The notes under the pieces are model-generated. The model made no database searches. It was not told the DNA's origin and saw only the letters and a list, made by a program, of their open reading frames with translations. Shown here in pieces: positions 44,120 to 50,562 of a DNA stretch of 64,000 nt. Numbering within the stretch: position 1 is the stretch's first letter; each line of letters begins with the position of its first letter. The translations under genes and the position numbers were made by a program. The stretch comes from Thalassotalea_A litorea (GTDB lineage Bacteria; Pseudomonadota; Gammaproteobacteria; Enterobacterales; Alteromonadaceae): positions 1-64,000 of the forward strand of contig NZ_JBHZSG010000015.1 in the NCBI RefSeq assembly GCF_043642205.1, read 5' to 3'.

Positions 44120-45076
44120 TTAACCGACAGCGACCAGATTAAGGATATGGTCTAGTACCTTATTGGTCGTGATCCCTTCCGCTTCTGCCTGATAGGTGAG
44201 TAATAACCGGTGTCTTAATACGTTATGGAATACAGCCTGAACATCTTCAGGGCTGACAAAATCACGGCCATTTAGCCAGGCGCGCGCTCGGGCGCAGCGA
44301 TCTAATGCTATGGTTGCTCGTGGGCTGGCACCATAGGCTAACCAGTTGCCCAATTGTTCGTCATATTTTTCCGGTTGGCGAGTCGCGATAATGAGGTCGA
44401 CGATGTATTGTTCGAGAACCGGCGCTAAATAAATTTCCAAAACCTCGCGTCGGGCAGCAAAAATCGTTTCCTGGGCAATAATGTTATCGGGCTGAGATTT
44501 TTGCTGAAGGGCTTCGCCACGATTTAAGCGCAATATATCAAGTTCACTGGCAGCATCTGGATAATCGATTTCAAGATGCATCAGAAAACGATCCAGCTGT
44601 GCTTCTGGCAGCGGGTAGGTGCCTTCCTGCTCTAATGGATTTTGTGTTGCCATAACCAAAAACAGCTCTGGCAGCTGATACGTGGTTTTTCCTACCGTGA
44701 CCTGACCCTCTGCCATCGCTTCGAGTAATGCCGATTGCACTTTTGCCGGTGCCCGGTTGATTTCATCGGCAAGAACCAAATTTTGAAACAAGGGGCCTTG
44801 TTGAAACACAAAACTGCCATCTTCCGGACGATAAATGTCGGTACCGGTTAAATCTGCGGGTAATAGATCTGGGGTAAATTGAATGCGATGAAAATCGGCA
44901 TCCAACCCTTGTGCTAACGCATTTACCGCACGCGTTTTTGCCAGACCAGGCGGGCCTTCTACTATCAAATGACCGTCGGCCAATAGGGCGATTAGTAAGT
45001 TCTCAACGAGATCCCGTTGGCCAATAATTTGTTCACTTAAATGTTCTTTTAAAGAGGAAAAGTATTCAACTGTCAT
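44120..45076 (-). CDS. MoxR-family AAA+ ATPase
   Basis: A 318-residue AAA_3 ATPase. Walker A is VEGPPGLAKTR, Walker B is LVLADEINRAP, and sensor 1 is MATQNPLEQEGTYPLPEAQLDRF, a highly conserved MoxR block. The lid includes YGASPRATIALDRCARA. The ATG at 45076 is preferred because the extra 20 residues from 45136 do not belong to the family and AGGA precedes 45076. It leads the moxR-DUF58-DUF4381-batA-batB/C-batD operon. Confidence 0.93.
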   Translation of the reverse strand: MTVEYFSSLKEHLSEQIIGQRDLVENLLIALLADGHLIVEGPPGLAKTRAVNALAQGLDADFHRIQFTPDLLPADLTGTDIYRPEDGSFVFQQGPLFQNLVLADEINRAPAKVQSALLEAMAEGQVTVGKTTYQLPELFLVMATQNPLEQEGTYPLPEAQLDRFLMHLEIDYPDAASELDILRLNRGEALQQKSQPDNIIAQETIFAARREVLEIYLAPVLEQYIVDLIIATRQPEKYDEQLGNWLAYGASPRATIALDRCARARAWLNGRDFVSPEDVQAVFHNVLRHRLLLTYQAEAEGITTNKVLDHILNLVAVG

Positions 45077-45161
45077 AATAATAATTATTTTCCTGAACGT
45101 TGAGAGGGCACAGCCAAAATGCAGGAATTTCAGCATCGCCTATTATTTGTTTAAATTATTT

Positions 45162-45341
45162 CCAATCCGCATAGATAAACTGCCATTTGGCAAAACGTTA
45201 AACGCTTGCCGGCGGGAAGCTCCCTGAGCTACTTTTACGCCGTTGTGATATATGAAATGGATGAACATTGGTCAATATCAACGTCGATTTTAACAATCTC
45301 AGGCCGTATTCCTAAGTGGATTACATAGCCATGCGGATTGG
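45162..45341. repeat. 180-bp element with terminal inverted repeats (MITE-like candidate)
   Basis: CCAATCCGCATAG at the left end (45162-45174) is matched by its reverse complement with one mismatch at the right end (CCATGCGGATTGG, 45329-45341). The inside has no open frame. I cannot see a clear target-site duplication. It fills most of the gap between moxR and fadI. Confidence 0.4.
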
Positions 45342-45382
45342 TACTAGTGAATATATGGTTACAGCTAATTCGAAATCAAGAC

Positions 45383-45411
45383 TTTTCATTCTTTTATTTA
45401 ATCGATAGAAT
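45383..45411 (+). promoter_or_regulatory. Candidate sigma-70 promoter of fadIJ
   Basis: TTTTCA (45383-45388), 17-base spacer, TAGAAT (45406-45411). It lies directly upstream of the FadR-like palindrome. Confidence 0.4.
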
Positions 45412-45420
45412 CAAATGATG

Positions 45421-45437
45421 ATCAGGTCAGACCTCTT
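45421..45437 (+). promoter_or_regulatory. FadR-like operator upstream of fadIJ
   Basis: ATCAGGTCAGACCTCTT matches the 17-bp FadR consensus (AACTGGTCNGACCTGTT) at 14 or so positions. Its core AGGTC-A-GACCT is a perfect palindrome. It lies just after the candidate -10 box and 17 bases before the fadI start, where a bound repressor would block transcription. Confidence 0.55.
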
Positions 45438-45453
45438 TAGATAAGGAATTATA

Positions 45454-46764
45454 ATGACATCAATGCAAAGCTTGAAAACAGCAGGCGGAGACCGGGTGGC
45501 AATTGTCGCAGGACTGAGAACGCCTTTTGCAAAACAGGCGACTGCCTTTCATGGCGTGCCAGCAGTGGATTTGGGGAAAATGGTAGTAAATGAACTTATT
45601 GCCAAGCACGATTTAGATCCGCAGTTAGTTGAACAGCTTGTTTTTGGTCAGGTCGTGCAAATGCCAGAAGCACCAAACATTGCCCGCGAAATCGTACTGG
45701 GTACGCAAATGCAAGTAAATACTGATGCTTATAGTGTGTCTCGGGCTTGTGCTACCAGCTTTCAGTCGACAGTAAATGTCGCTGAATCGATTTTGGTAGG
45801 GAATATTGATGTCGGGATTGCCGGTGGCGCAGATTCAACGTCCGTCACCCCAATCGGCGTTTCAAAAACATTCGCTCGCACCTTATTGGATTTATCGAAA
45901 GCGAAAACCCTGTCACAACGAATGAAACTAATCTCAGCGTTGAAATTCAAAGATATTCTTCCGGTACCACCGGCAGTCGCGGAATATTCTACTGGCTTGT
46001 CAATGGGGCAAACGGCTGAACAGATGGCAAAGACTCATGGCATCAGTCGTCAGGCTCAGGATGAACTTGCCCATCGTTCACACACTCTGGCAGCGCAAAC
46101 CTGGGCTTCTGGCGTGTTGGCTGATGAAGTTATGACTGCGCACCCGGAACCGTATAAATCTTTTATCGACAAAGATAACTGTTTTCGAGATAACTCCGAA
46201 CTTTCTGGGTATGCTCGGTTGCGTCCCGTATTTGATCGCAAACACGGCACCGTAACGGCAGCTAATTCAACGCCATTAACCGATGGGGCCGCAGCCGTTT
46301 TGTTGATGCGTGAAAGTCGGGCAAAAGAACTGGGTTATGACATTTTGGGCTACATTCGCTCTTATGCCTTTAGTGCGATTGATGTCTGGGAAGATATGTT
46401 GATGGGGCCATCCTACGCAACACCACTTGCGCTAAAACGTGCCGGCTTGAATTTATCTGATCTCGATTTAATTGAAATGCACGAAGCCTTCGCTGCACAG
46501 GCGCTTGCCAATATGAAGATGTTTGGCAGTACTAAGTTTGCCCGGGAGAAGCTGGGTCAGGATAAGGCTATCGGAGAAATCGATATGGATAAGTTCAATG
46601 TGCTTGGCGGTTCACTGGCGTATGGTCATCCTTTTGCCGCGACCGGCGCAAGATTAATTACGCAGACATTGAACGAGCTAAAACGCCGAGGCGGTGGTCT
46701 TGGTTTAACAACCGCTTGTGCCGCGGGTGGTCTTGGTGCCGCTATGATTCTTGAAGTGGAGTAA
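45454..46764 (+). CDS. fadI: 3-ketoacyl-CoA thiolase FadI
   Basis: Thiolytic cleavage of 3-ketoacyl-CoA, the last step of the beta-oxidation spiral. The 436 residues match FadI rather than the shorter FadA. The nucleophilic Cys is C99 in SRACATSFQ. EMHEAFAAQAL, GGSLAYGHPFAATGARL (His) and LTTACAAGGLG (second Cys) follow. It starts with an AAGGAATT ribosome site. Its stop overlaps the fadJ start by one base (TAATG). It forms the multienzyme complex with FadJ. Confidence 0.97.
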   Translation: MTSMQSLKTAGGDRVAIVAGLRTPFAKQATAFHGVPAVDLGKMVVNELIAKHDLDPQLVEQLVFGQVVQMPEAPNIAREIVLGTQMQVNTDAYSVSRACATSFQSTVNVAESILVGNIDVGIAGGADSTSVTPIGVSKTFARTLLDLSKAKTLSQRMKLISALKFKDILPVPPAVAEYSTGLSMGQTAEQMAKTHGISRQAQDELAHRSHTLAAQTWASGVLADEVMTAHPEPYKSFIDKDNCFRDNSELSGYARLRPVFDRKHGTVTAANSTPLTDGAAAVLLMRESRAKELGYDILGYIRSYAFSAIDVWEDMLMGPSYATPLALKRAGLNLSDLDLIEMHEAFAAQALANMKMFGSTKFAREKLGQDKAIGEIDMDKFNVLGGSLAYGHPFAATGARLITQTLNELKRRGGGLGLTTACAAGGLGAAMILEVE

Positions 46765-48896
46765 TGACAATGGAAAATAACTCAACATTTACCCTGGAAC
46801 GTCAGGATAACGGCATCGCGTTTTTGAAAATGGACGTGGTGGGTGAAACCATGAATACCCTGCGTGCAGAATTTGCCGAGGAATTCTCTACCGTTCTTGC
46901 AGAAATCAAAGGCGATGCCGCTATCAAGGGGCTTGTGGTTTATAGCGGCAAGGATAATTCCTTCATTGCAGGTGCCGATATTACGATGTTGGATGCGTGT
47001 GATACCGCCGAACAGGCGACTGAAATTGCCACCCAAGGTCAGGCTATTTTTGATCAAATTGAAGGCTTGTCAATTCCTGTCATCGCTGCCATTCATGGTC
47101 CGTGTCTGGGTGGAGGGTTAGAGCTGGCGATGGCTTGTCATCAGCGCGTATGTAGTGATGATAACAAGACCGTGTTAGGTTTACCGGAAGTGCAATTGGG
47201 CTTGTTGCCCGGTAGTGGCGGTACTCAACGATTACCCGCCATTGTCGGGTTACAGAAGTCTCTGGATATGATGCTTACGGGAAAACATCTACGTCCTAAG
47301 CAAGCGCTAAAAGCGGGCTTGGTAAGTGATGTTGTACCAAAATCTGTATTATTAAAGGTTGCCGAAGAGCTTGCATTAAGTGGTAAAAAAGCCAAGCAGC
47401 GCAAAGCGCCATTTGTTGAAAAAGCTCTGGACTCTAATCCTTGGGGACGCAAATTAGTCTTTGATCAGGCAACCAAAACGGTTCTGGCAAAAACGAAAGG
47501 TAATTATCCGGCCCCGCTGAAAATTATTGATGCCATTCGGGTTGGGATCGAAAAAGGTCGTGCAAAAGGATTAGCCCGCGAAGCTGAACATTTTGGTCGC
47601 TTGGTGAAAACCGGGGAATCTAAGCAGTTACGCAACTTGTTCTTTGCAACAACCGAGATGAAAAAAGAAACGGGTGTGGAGGGCGTAGAGCCTGCTGCTA
47701 TTGCTCATGTTGGCGTTTTAGGCGGCGGCTTAATGGGCGGCGGTATTTCTTATGTCACCGCAAATAACGCCAAATTACCGGTACGAATTAAAGATATCAA
47801 TCACACTGGTATTGGTAATGCTTTAAAGTACAGCTTTGATTTGTTGAATAAAAAAGTCAAACGTCGATTTATCAAAAAGAGTGAAATGCAAAAGCAGCTC
47901 AACATGGTAAGCGGAACTACGGATTACACTGGCTTTAAACAGGCAGATGTGATCATTGAAGCGGTGTTTGAAGATTTGGCCCTTAAACAACAAATGGTTG
48001 CAGACATCGAAGCAAACTGTAAACCAGGGGTGATTTTTGCCTCGAATACGTCATCGTTACCTATCCATCAAATTGCGGCGAAAGCGAAAGCGCCAGAAAA
48101 TGTGATTGGATTGCATTATTTCTCACCAGTGGACAAAATGCCACTCGCTGAAATTATTGCTCATGAGAAAACGTCCGATAAAACCATTTCCACTACCGTT
48201 GCCCTTGCCAAGAAGCAAGGCAAGACGCCAATTGTCGTCAAAGACAAAGCCGGATTTTATGTAAATCGCATCTTGGCACCTTATGTCAATGAAGCGGCGA
48301 ATATACTATTGTCTGGCGAGCCCATCGAAAACATTGATCGAGCTTTGGTTAATTTCGGATTCCCGGTTGGCCCAATAAAGCTGCTGGATGAAGTGGGAAT
48401 TGATATCGGTGCGAAAATCAGCCCGATTCTTGAAGCTGAGCTTGGGGAACGATTCAAAGCGCCTGAGGCGTTTAATAAGTTGATCGATGACAATCGAAAA
48501 GGCAAGAAGACCCAAAAAGGCTTTTATCTATATAGCGGTAAAAAAGCCAAACAAGGTAAGGCGGTTGATGAACAGGTATATAGCCTGCTCGGCGTTTCAC
48601 CTCAATCGAGATTGACTGAGCAGGAAATCAGCGAACGTTGTGTACTGTTGATGGTTAACGAAGCGGTACGTTGTTTAGACGAAGGTATCATTCGTAACTG
48701 TCGCGATGGTGATATTGGTACAATTTTCGGGATTGGCTTCCCACCATTCCTTGGTGGACCGTTCCGCTACCTGGATAGTATCGGGGCGAAAAGTGTTGTA
48801 GAAAAATTACAAACGTTCCAATCACAATACGGTGATCACTTCGCGCCTTGTGATGCATTAATTAAGATGGCTGATGACGAGCAGACTTGCTACTAA
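46764..48896 (+). CDS. fadJ: Multifunctional fatty-acid oxidation alpha subunit FadJ
   Basis: Enoyl-CoA hydratase and 3-hydroxyacyl-CoA dehydrogenase in one 710-residue chain. The N-terminal crotonase domain (about 1-190) has FIAGADITM and GPCLGGGLELAMACH (oxyanion hole) and GLPEVQLGLLPGSGGTQRLP (catalytic Glu). The NAD-binding domain starts at HVGVLGGGLMGGGISYV (about 312). The catalytic HYFSPVDKMPLAEII follows and the C-terminal domain includes NEAVRCLDEGII. Two ATGs (46764, 46770) are possible starts. It is translationally coupled to fadI. Confidence 0.97.
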   Translation: MTMENNSTFTLERQDNGIAFLKMDVVGETMNTLRAEFAEEFSTVLAEIKGDAAIKGLVVYSGKDNSFIAGADITMLDACDTAEQATEIATQGQAIFDQIEGLSIPVIAAIHGPCLGGGLELAMACHQRVCSDDNKTVLGLPEVQLGLLPGSGGTQRLPAIVGLQKSLDMMLTGKHLRPKQALKAGLVSDVVPKSVLLKVAEELALSGKKAKQRKAPFVEKALDSNPWGRKLVFDQATKTVLAKTKGNYPAPLKIIDAIRVGIEKGRAKGLAREAEHFGRLVKTGESKQLRNLFFATTEMKKETGVEGVEPAAIAHVGVLGGGLMGGGISYVTANNAKLPVRIKDINHTGIGNALKYSFDLLNKKVKRRFIKKSEMQKQLNMVSGTTDYTGFKQADVIIEAVFEDLALKQQMVADIEANCKPGVIFASNTSSLPIHQIAAKAKAPENVIGLHYFSPVDKMPLAEIIAHEKTSDKTISTTVALAKKQGKTPIVVKDKAGFYVNRILAPYVNEAANILLSGEPIENIDRALVNFGFPVGPIKLLDEVGIDIGAKISPILEAELGERFKAPEAFNKLIDDNRKGKKTQKGFYLYSGKKAKQGKAVDEQVYSLLGVSPQSRLTEQEISERCVLLMVNEAVRCLDEGIIRNCRDGDIGTIFGIGFPPFLGGPFRYLDSIGAKSVVEKLQTFQSQYGDHFAPCDALIKMADDEQTCY

Positions 48897-48944
48897 TCAG
48901 GAATAAATCGTCCGGGCGGAAGGAAATTGCCGCCCATTCTTATC

Positions 48945-48972
48945 AAAGGGGCAATCTATTGCCCTTTTTTAT
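48945..48972 (+). terminator. Intrinsic terminator after fadJ
   Basis: AAAGGGGCAA-TCTA-TTGCCCTTT (one G-T pair) runs into TTTTTT. Confidence 0.8.
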
Positions 48973-49158
48973 TTTGGGCTAACGGTTTCTAAACAAATAG
49001 TGTTGTAAATGGTAAATGTTGATGGGTAAAGGGAAAGGGGTAGCAGAGCGTTTTCTCGATAATACGCACAAAGATATCTTATTTTCCTAACGCCTGCCTT
49101 ATAGCTAAAAATTACATTCTTTAACCAAATGTTAATAGAGCTAATTGGACGTTTTTGC

Positions 49159-49164
49159 TACAAT
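49159..49164 (+). promoter_or_regulatory. Possible extended -10 of the 66-residue membrane protein gene
   Basis: TGC-TACAAT (extended -10 pattern TGnTAnAAT-like) lies about 50 bases before the ATG at 49213. No good -35 box is visible at the usual distance. Confidence 0.35.
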
Positions 49165-49212
49165 GCCGCTCTCTTCAACGATGACCCGTTTTCGATTATA
49201 TAGGTGCGCTAA

Positions 49213-49413
49213 ATGACTCTGATGCTTATTTTACTCTCATTATTAAGCGGATTGTTTTTCTATTGTCAGGCAATTAAGTCAGGTTTAGGTTATAAGCGCT
49301 GGACGACTGCTGGTTTAATCTTCGGGCCAATTGTGTGGCCAATGTTTGCCATGGAAAAGCGCATGGTTGTTTACAGGCAACATGGTACCTTGTTCAGCTT
49401 GATCTACGTGTAG
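49213..49413 (+). CDS. 66-residue two-helix membrane protein
   Basis: A small protein with an N-terminal membrane helix (MTLMLILLSLLSGLFFY) and a second hydrophobic segment (TAGLIFGPIVWPMFAM) separated by a basic loop (KSGLGYKRW). The C-terminus is KRMVVYRQHGTLFSLIYV. An extended -10 box lies upstream. I do not recognise a named family. The GxxxGPxxWP pattern looks conserved-type rather than random, and the gene is a plausible stand-alone unit. It reads convergently with the peptide operon at 49479-50245. Confidence 0.65.
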   Translation: MTLMLILLSLLSGLFFYCQAIKSGLGYKRWTTAGLIFGPIVWPMFAMEKRMVVYRQHGTLFSLIYV

Positions 49414-49478
49414 CCCTGTAGATTCAGGGTACACGCATATCTGTGCTTAGTTCTTACAGGCAGTGTGTCTACCTTAGA

Positions 49479-49580
49479 TTATGACCACCAGTCATTGGCG
49501 GGCATTTCCATCATCTCTATATTGGCGAAAGATGGCTTTTTTGATTTAGGGTTAAGGATAGCTTTAATCATATTAAACAT
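49479..49580 (-). CDS. WWS peptide 1 (33 residues)
   Basis: A 33-residue peptide, starting MFNMIKAILNPKSKK and ending IEMMEMPANDWWS. It ends with the E-M-[P/S]-A-N-x-W-W-S motif shared by all three small peptides of this operon. The Shine-Dalgarno AGGAG (49588-49592 on the minus strand) lies 7 bases before the ATG and overlaps the stop codon of peptide 2 (TAAGGAG). The N-terminal half is amphipathic and basic, with no signal peptide. I do not recognise a family. No obvious terminator follows, and the 66-residue gene on the other strand ends 65 bases away. Confidence 0.8.
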   Translation of the reverse strand: MFNMIKAILNPKSKKPSFANIEMMEMPANDWWS

Positions 49581-49591
49581 GGTTGTACTCC

Positions 49592-49693
49592 TTATGACCA
49601 CCAGTTATTGGCAGACATTTCCATCATCTCTATGTTGGCGATAGATGACTTTTTTGCTCTAGGGGTAAGGATAGCTTTAATCATATTAATCAT
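49592..49693 (-). CDS. WWS peptide 2 (33 residues)
   Basis: A 33-residue peptide, starting MINMIKAILTPRAKK and ending IEMMEMSANNWWS. It is a close copy of peptide 1, produced by the 113-bp duplication. Most changes are conservative (K/R, S/A, D/N) and the frame, length and C-terminal motif are kept. AGGAG lies 7 bases before the ATG and is fused to the stop of peptide 3 (TAAGGAG, 11 bases between cistrons). Function unknown. Confidence 0.8.
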   Translation of the reverse strand: MINMIKAILTPRAKKSSIANIEMMEMSANNWWS

Positions 49694-49704
49694 GGTTGTA
49701 CTCC

Positions 49705-49809
49705 TTATGACCACCAGTGGTTAGCTGGCATCTCTTTAATTTCAATTCCTGCGATTACTTTCGCTGCTTGGCGTTTGTTGCTCAGTAATGTTTTTATTTT
49801 GGCAATCAT
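49705..49809 (-). CDS. WWS peptide 3 (34 residues)
   Basis: A 34-residue peptide, starting MIAKIKTLLSNKRQ and ending IEIKEMPANHWWS. It has the same architecture as peptides 1 and 2 (basic, helical N-terminal half, then I-E-x-x-E-M-x-A-N-x-W-W-S) but is clearly diverged, including one extra residue. The ATG at 49809 is chosen over 49815. AGGAG would directly touch 49815 but stands 6 bases from 49809. The ribosome site overlaps the stop of the repeat-protein gene (TAAGGAG, 10-base gap). It is the first small peptide after the repeat protein. Confidence 0.8.
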   Translation of the reverse strand: MIAKIKTLLSNKRQAAKVIAGIEIKEMPANHWWS

Positions 49810-49819
49810 GAGCATCTCC

Positions 49820-50245
49820 TTAGGCTTTTACGCGATTTCTAGTAGCTATTGCCGGCTTTATACGAATACGGGTATCAATCGCAGGCTTTATACGAATACG
49901 GGTATCAATCGCGGGTTTGATACGAATACGGGTATCAATTGCAGGTTTGATACGAATACGGGTATCAATCGCAGGTTTGATACGAATACGGGTATCAATC
50001 GCAGGTTTGATACGAATGCGGGTATCAATCGCAGGTTTGATACGAATGCGGGTATCAATCGCAGGTTTAATACGAATGCGGGTATCAATCGCAGGTTTAA
50101 TACGAATGCGGGTATCAATCGCAGGTTTAATACGAATACGGGTATCAATTGAAGGTTTTATACGTATGCGTGTATCAATTGAGTTTTCAACCGCTGGCAT
50201 TGGAGCTGTCGTTAATAAAGCAGATAAAATAAGTGAACTAAGCAT
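49820..50245 (-). CDS. Exported decapeptide-repeat protein (11 x IDTRIRIKP[A/S])
   Basis: A 141-residue protein. It has a signal-peptide-like N-terminus (MLSSLILSALLTTAPMPAVENS), then eleven perfect ten-residue repeats IDTRIRIKPA (the first ends in S) and a degenerate closing unit, IATRNRVKA. Each repeat carries two Arg, one Lys and one Asp, so the mature protein is strongly basic. The DNA units vary (CGT/CGC, ATC/ATA, GCG/GCA), but every change is silent in this frame. In the opposite-strand frames the same changes alter residues. AGGAA lies 5 bases before the ATG, and a sigma-54 promoter lies 48 bases upstream. It is the first gene of the four-cistron operon. Function unknown: a repeat surface or antimicrobial-type peptide precursor are both possible. 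Confidence 0.82.
   Translation of the reverse strand: MLSSLILSALLTTAPMPAVENSIDTRIRIKPSIDTRIRIKPAIDTRIRIKPAIDTRIRIKPAIDTRIRIKPAIDTRIRIKPAIDTRIRIKPAIDTRIRIKPAIDTRIRIKPAIDTRIRIKPAIDTRIRIKPAIATRNRVKA
49857..50179 (-). repeat. 30-bp coding tandem repeat, eleven units
   Basis: Eleven 30-bp units with the core ACGAATACGGGTATCAAT (plus strand) encode the IDTRIRIKPA decapeptides. There are no variable spacers, so it is not a CRISPR array. Silent third-base differences between units show that the array is not brand new. Confidence 0.95.
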
Positions 50246-50518
50246 TTTTATTCCTAATTATTTTTATAAGTAAAATTCAACTGCTAAATACAATGCTAGT
50301 AGCGTGCCAACTTTTTAATTTTGTTGGAAAATTAAAATTAATTTTAACTAAATGGGGATGTTTTAAGTTTTCAGAATTTACAGGCAGAAAAATAAACCAT
50401 TGTTTTTGTTTGAACGGTAACGAATGGTAGCGTTTTAATTTAGAGGTGATTGTAAACCTGGATTGTGGCGTCAACCTTTCAAGCCGGTGGGATGATAATT
50501 TTTATCAGCAATAAAAAA
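50246..50518. other. Upstream region of the peptide operon
   Basis: About 270 bases holding the sigma-54 promoter (50293-50310). AT-rich sequence further upstream (50310-50460) could hold activator-binding sites, but I could not identify a repeated palindrome. A 65-codon frame across 50277-50474 overlaps the promoter and has no support. Confidence 0.5.
50293..50310 (-). promoter_or_regulatory. Sigma-54 promoter of the peptide operon
   Basis: On the minus strand TTGGCACGCTACTAGCAT matches the consensus TTGGCACG-N4-TTGCW with one mismatch (TAGC for TTGC). GG and GC are exactly 10 bases apart. The predicted start of transcription is about 12 bases downstream, giving a 5' leader of about 38 bases before the ATG at 50245. 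Confidence 0.75.
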
Positions 50519-50545
50519 GCGAGGTTGTTAGCCTCGCTTTTTTTA
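50515..50545 (-). terminator. Intrinsic terminator after the propeller/GGDEF/EAL gene
   Basis: GCGAGG (50519-50524) pairs with CCTCGC (50532-50537), flanked by A6 and T7, so it can work in both directions. It insulates the large gene from the peptide operon. Confidence 0.88.
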
Positions 50546-50562
50546 CTTATTAAAATGACCTA

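Larger units (their letters stand above)
49479..49704 (-). repeat. 113-bp tandem duplication carrying WWS peptides 1 and 2
   Basis: The units 49479-49591 and 49592-49704 align end to end. They include the Shine-Dalgarno, start, 33 codons and stop, with roughly 85% identity by eye. Peptide 3 is a more diverged third member. Confidence 0.85.

Noticed and set aside
49860..50180. Possible CRISPR array (30-bp repeats)
   Set aside because: The units are contiguous, have no unique spacers, and encode a constant decapeptide.
49775..50273. Plus-strand repeat proteins (NTGINRRFDT-type and RVSIAGLIRI-type frames)
   Set aside because: They lack ribosome sites and signals. Base differences between repeats change their residues, unlike in the minus-strand frame.
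50277..50474. 65-codon minus-strand frame upstream of the peptide operon
   Set aside because: It crosses the sigma-54 promoter and has no ribosome site.
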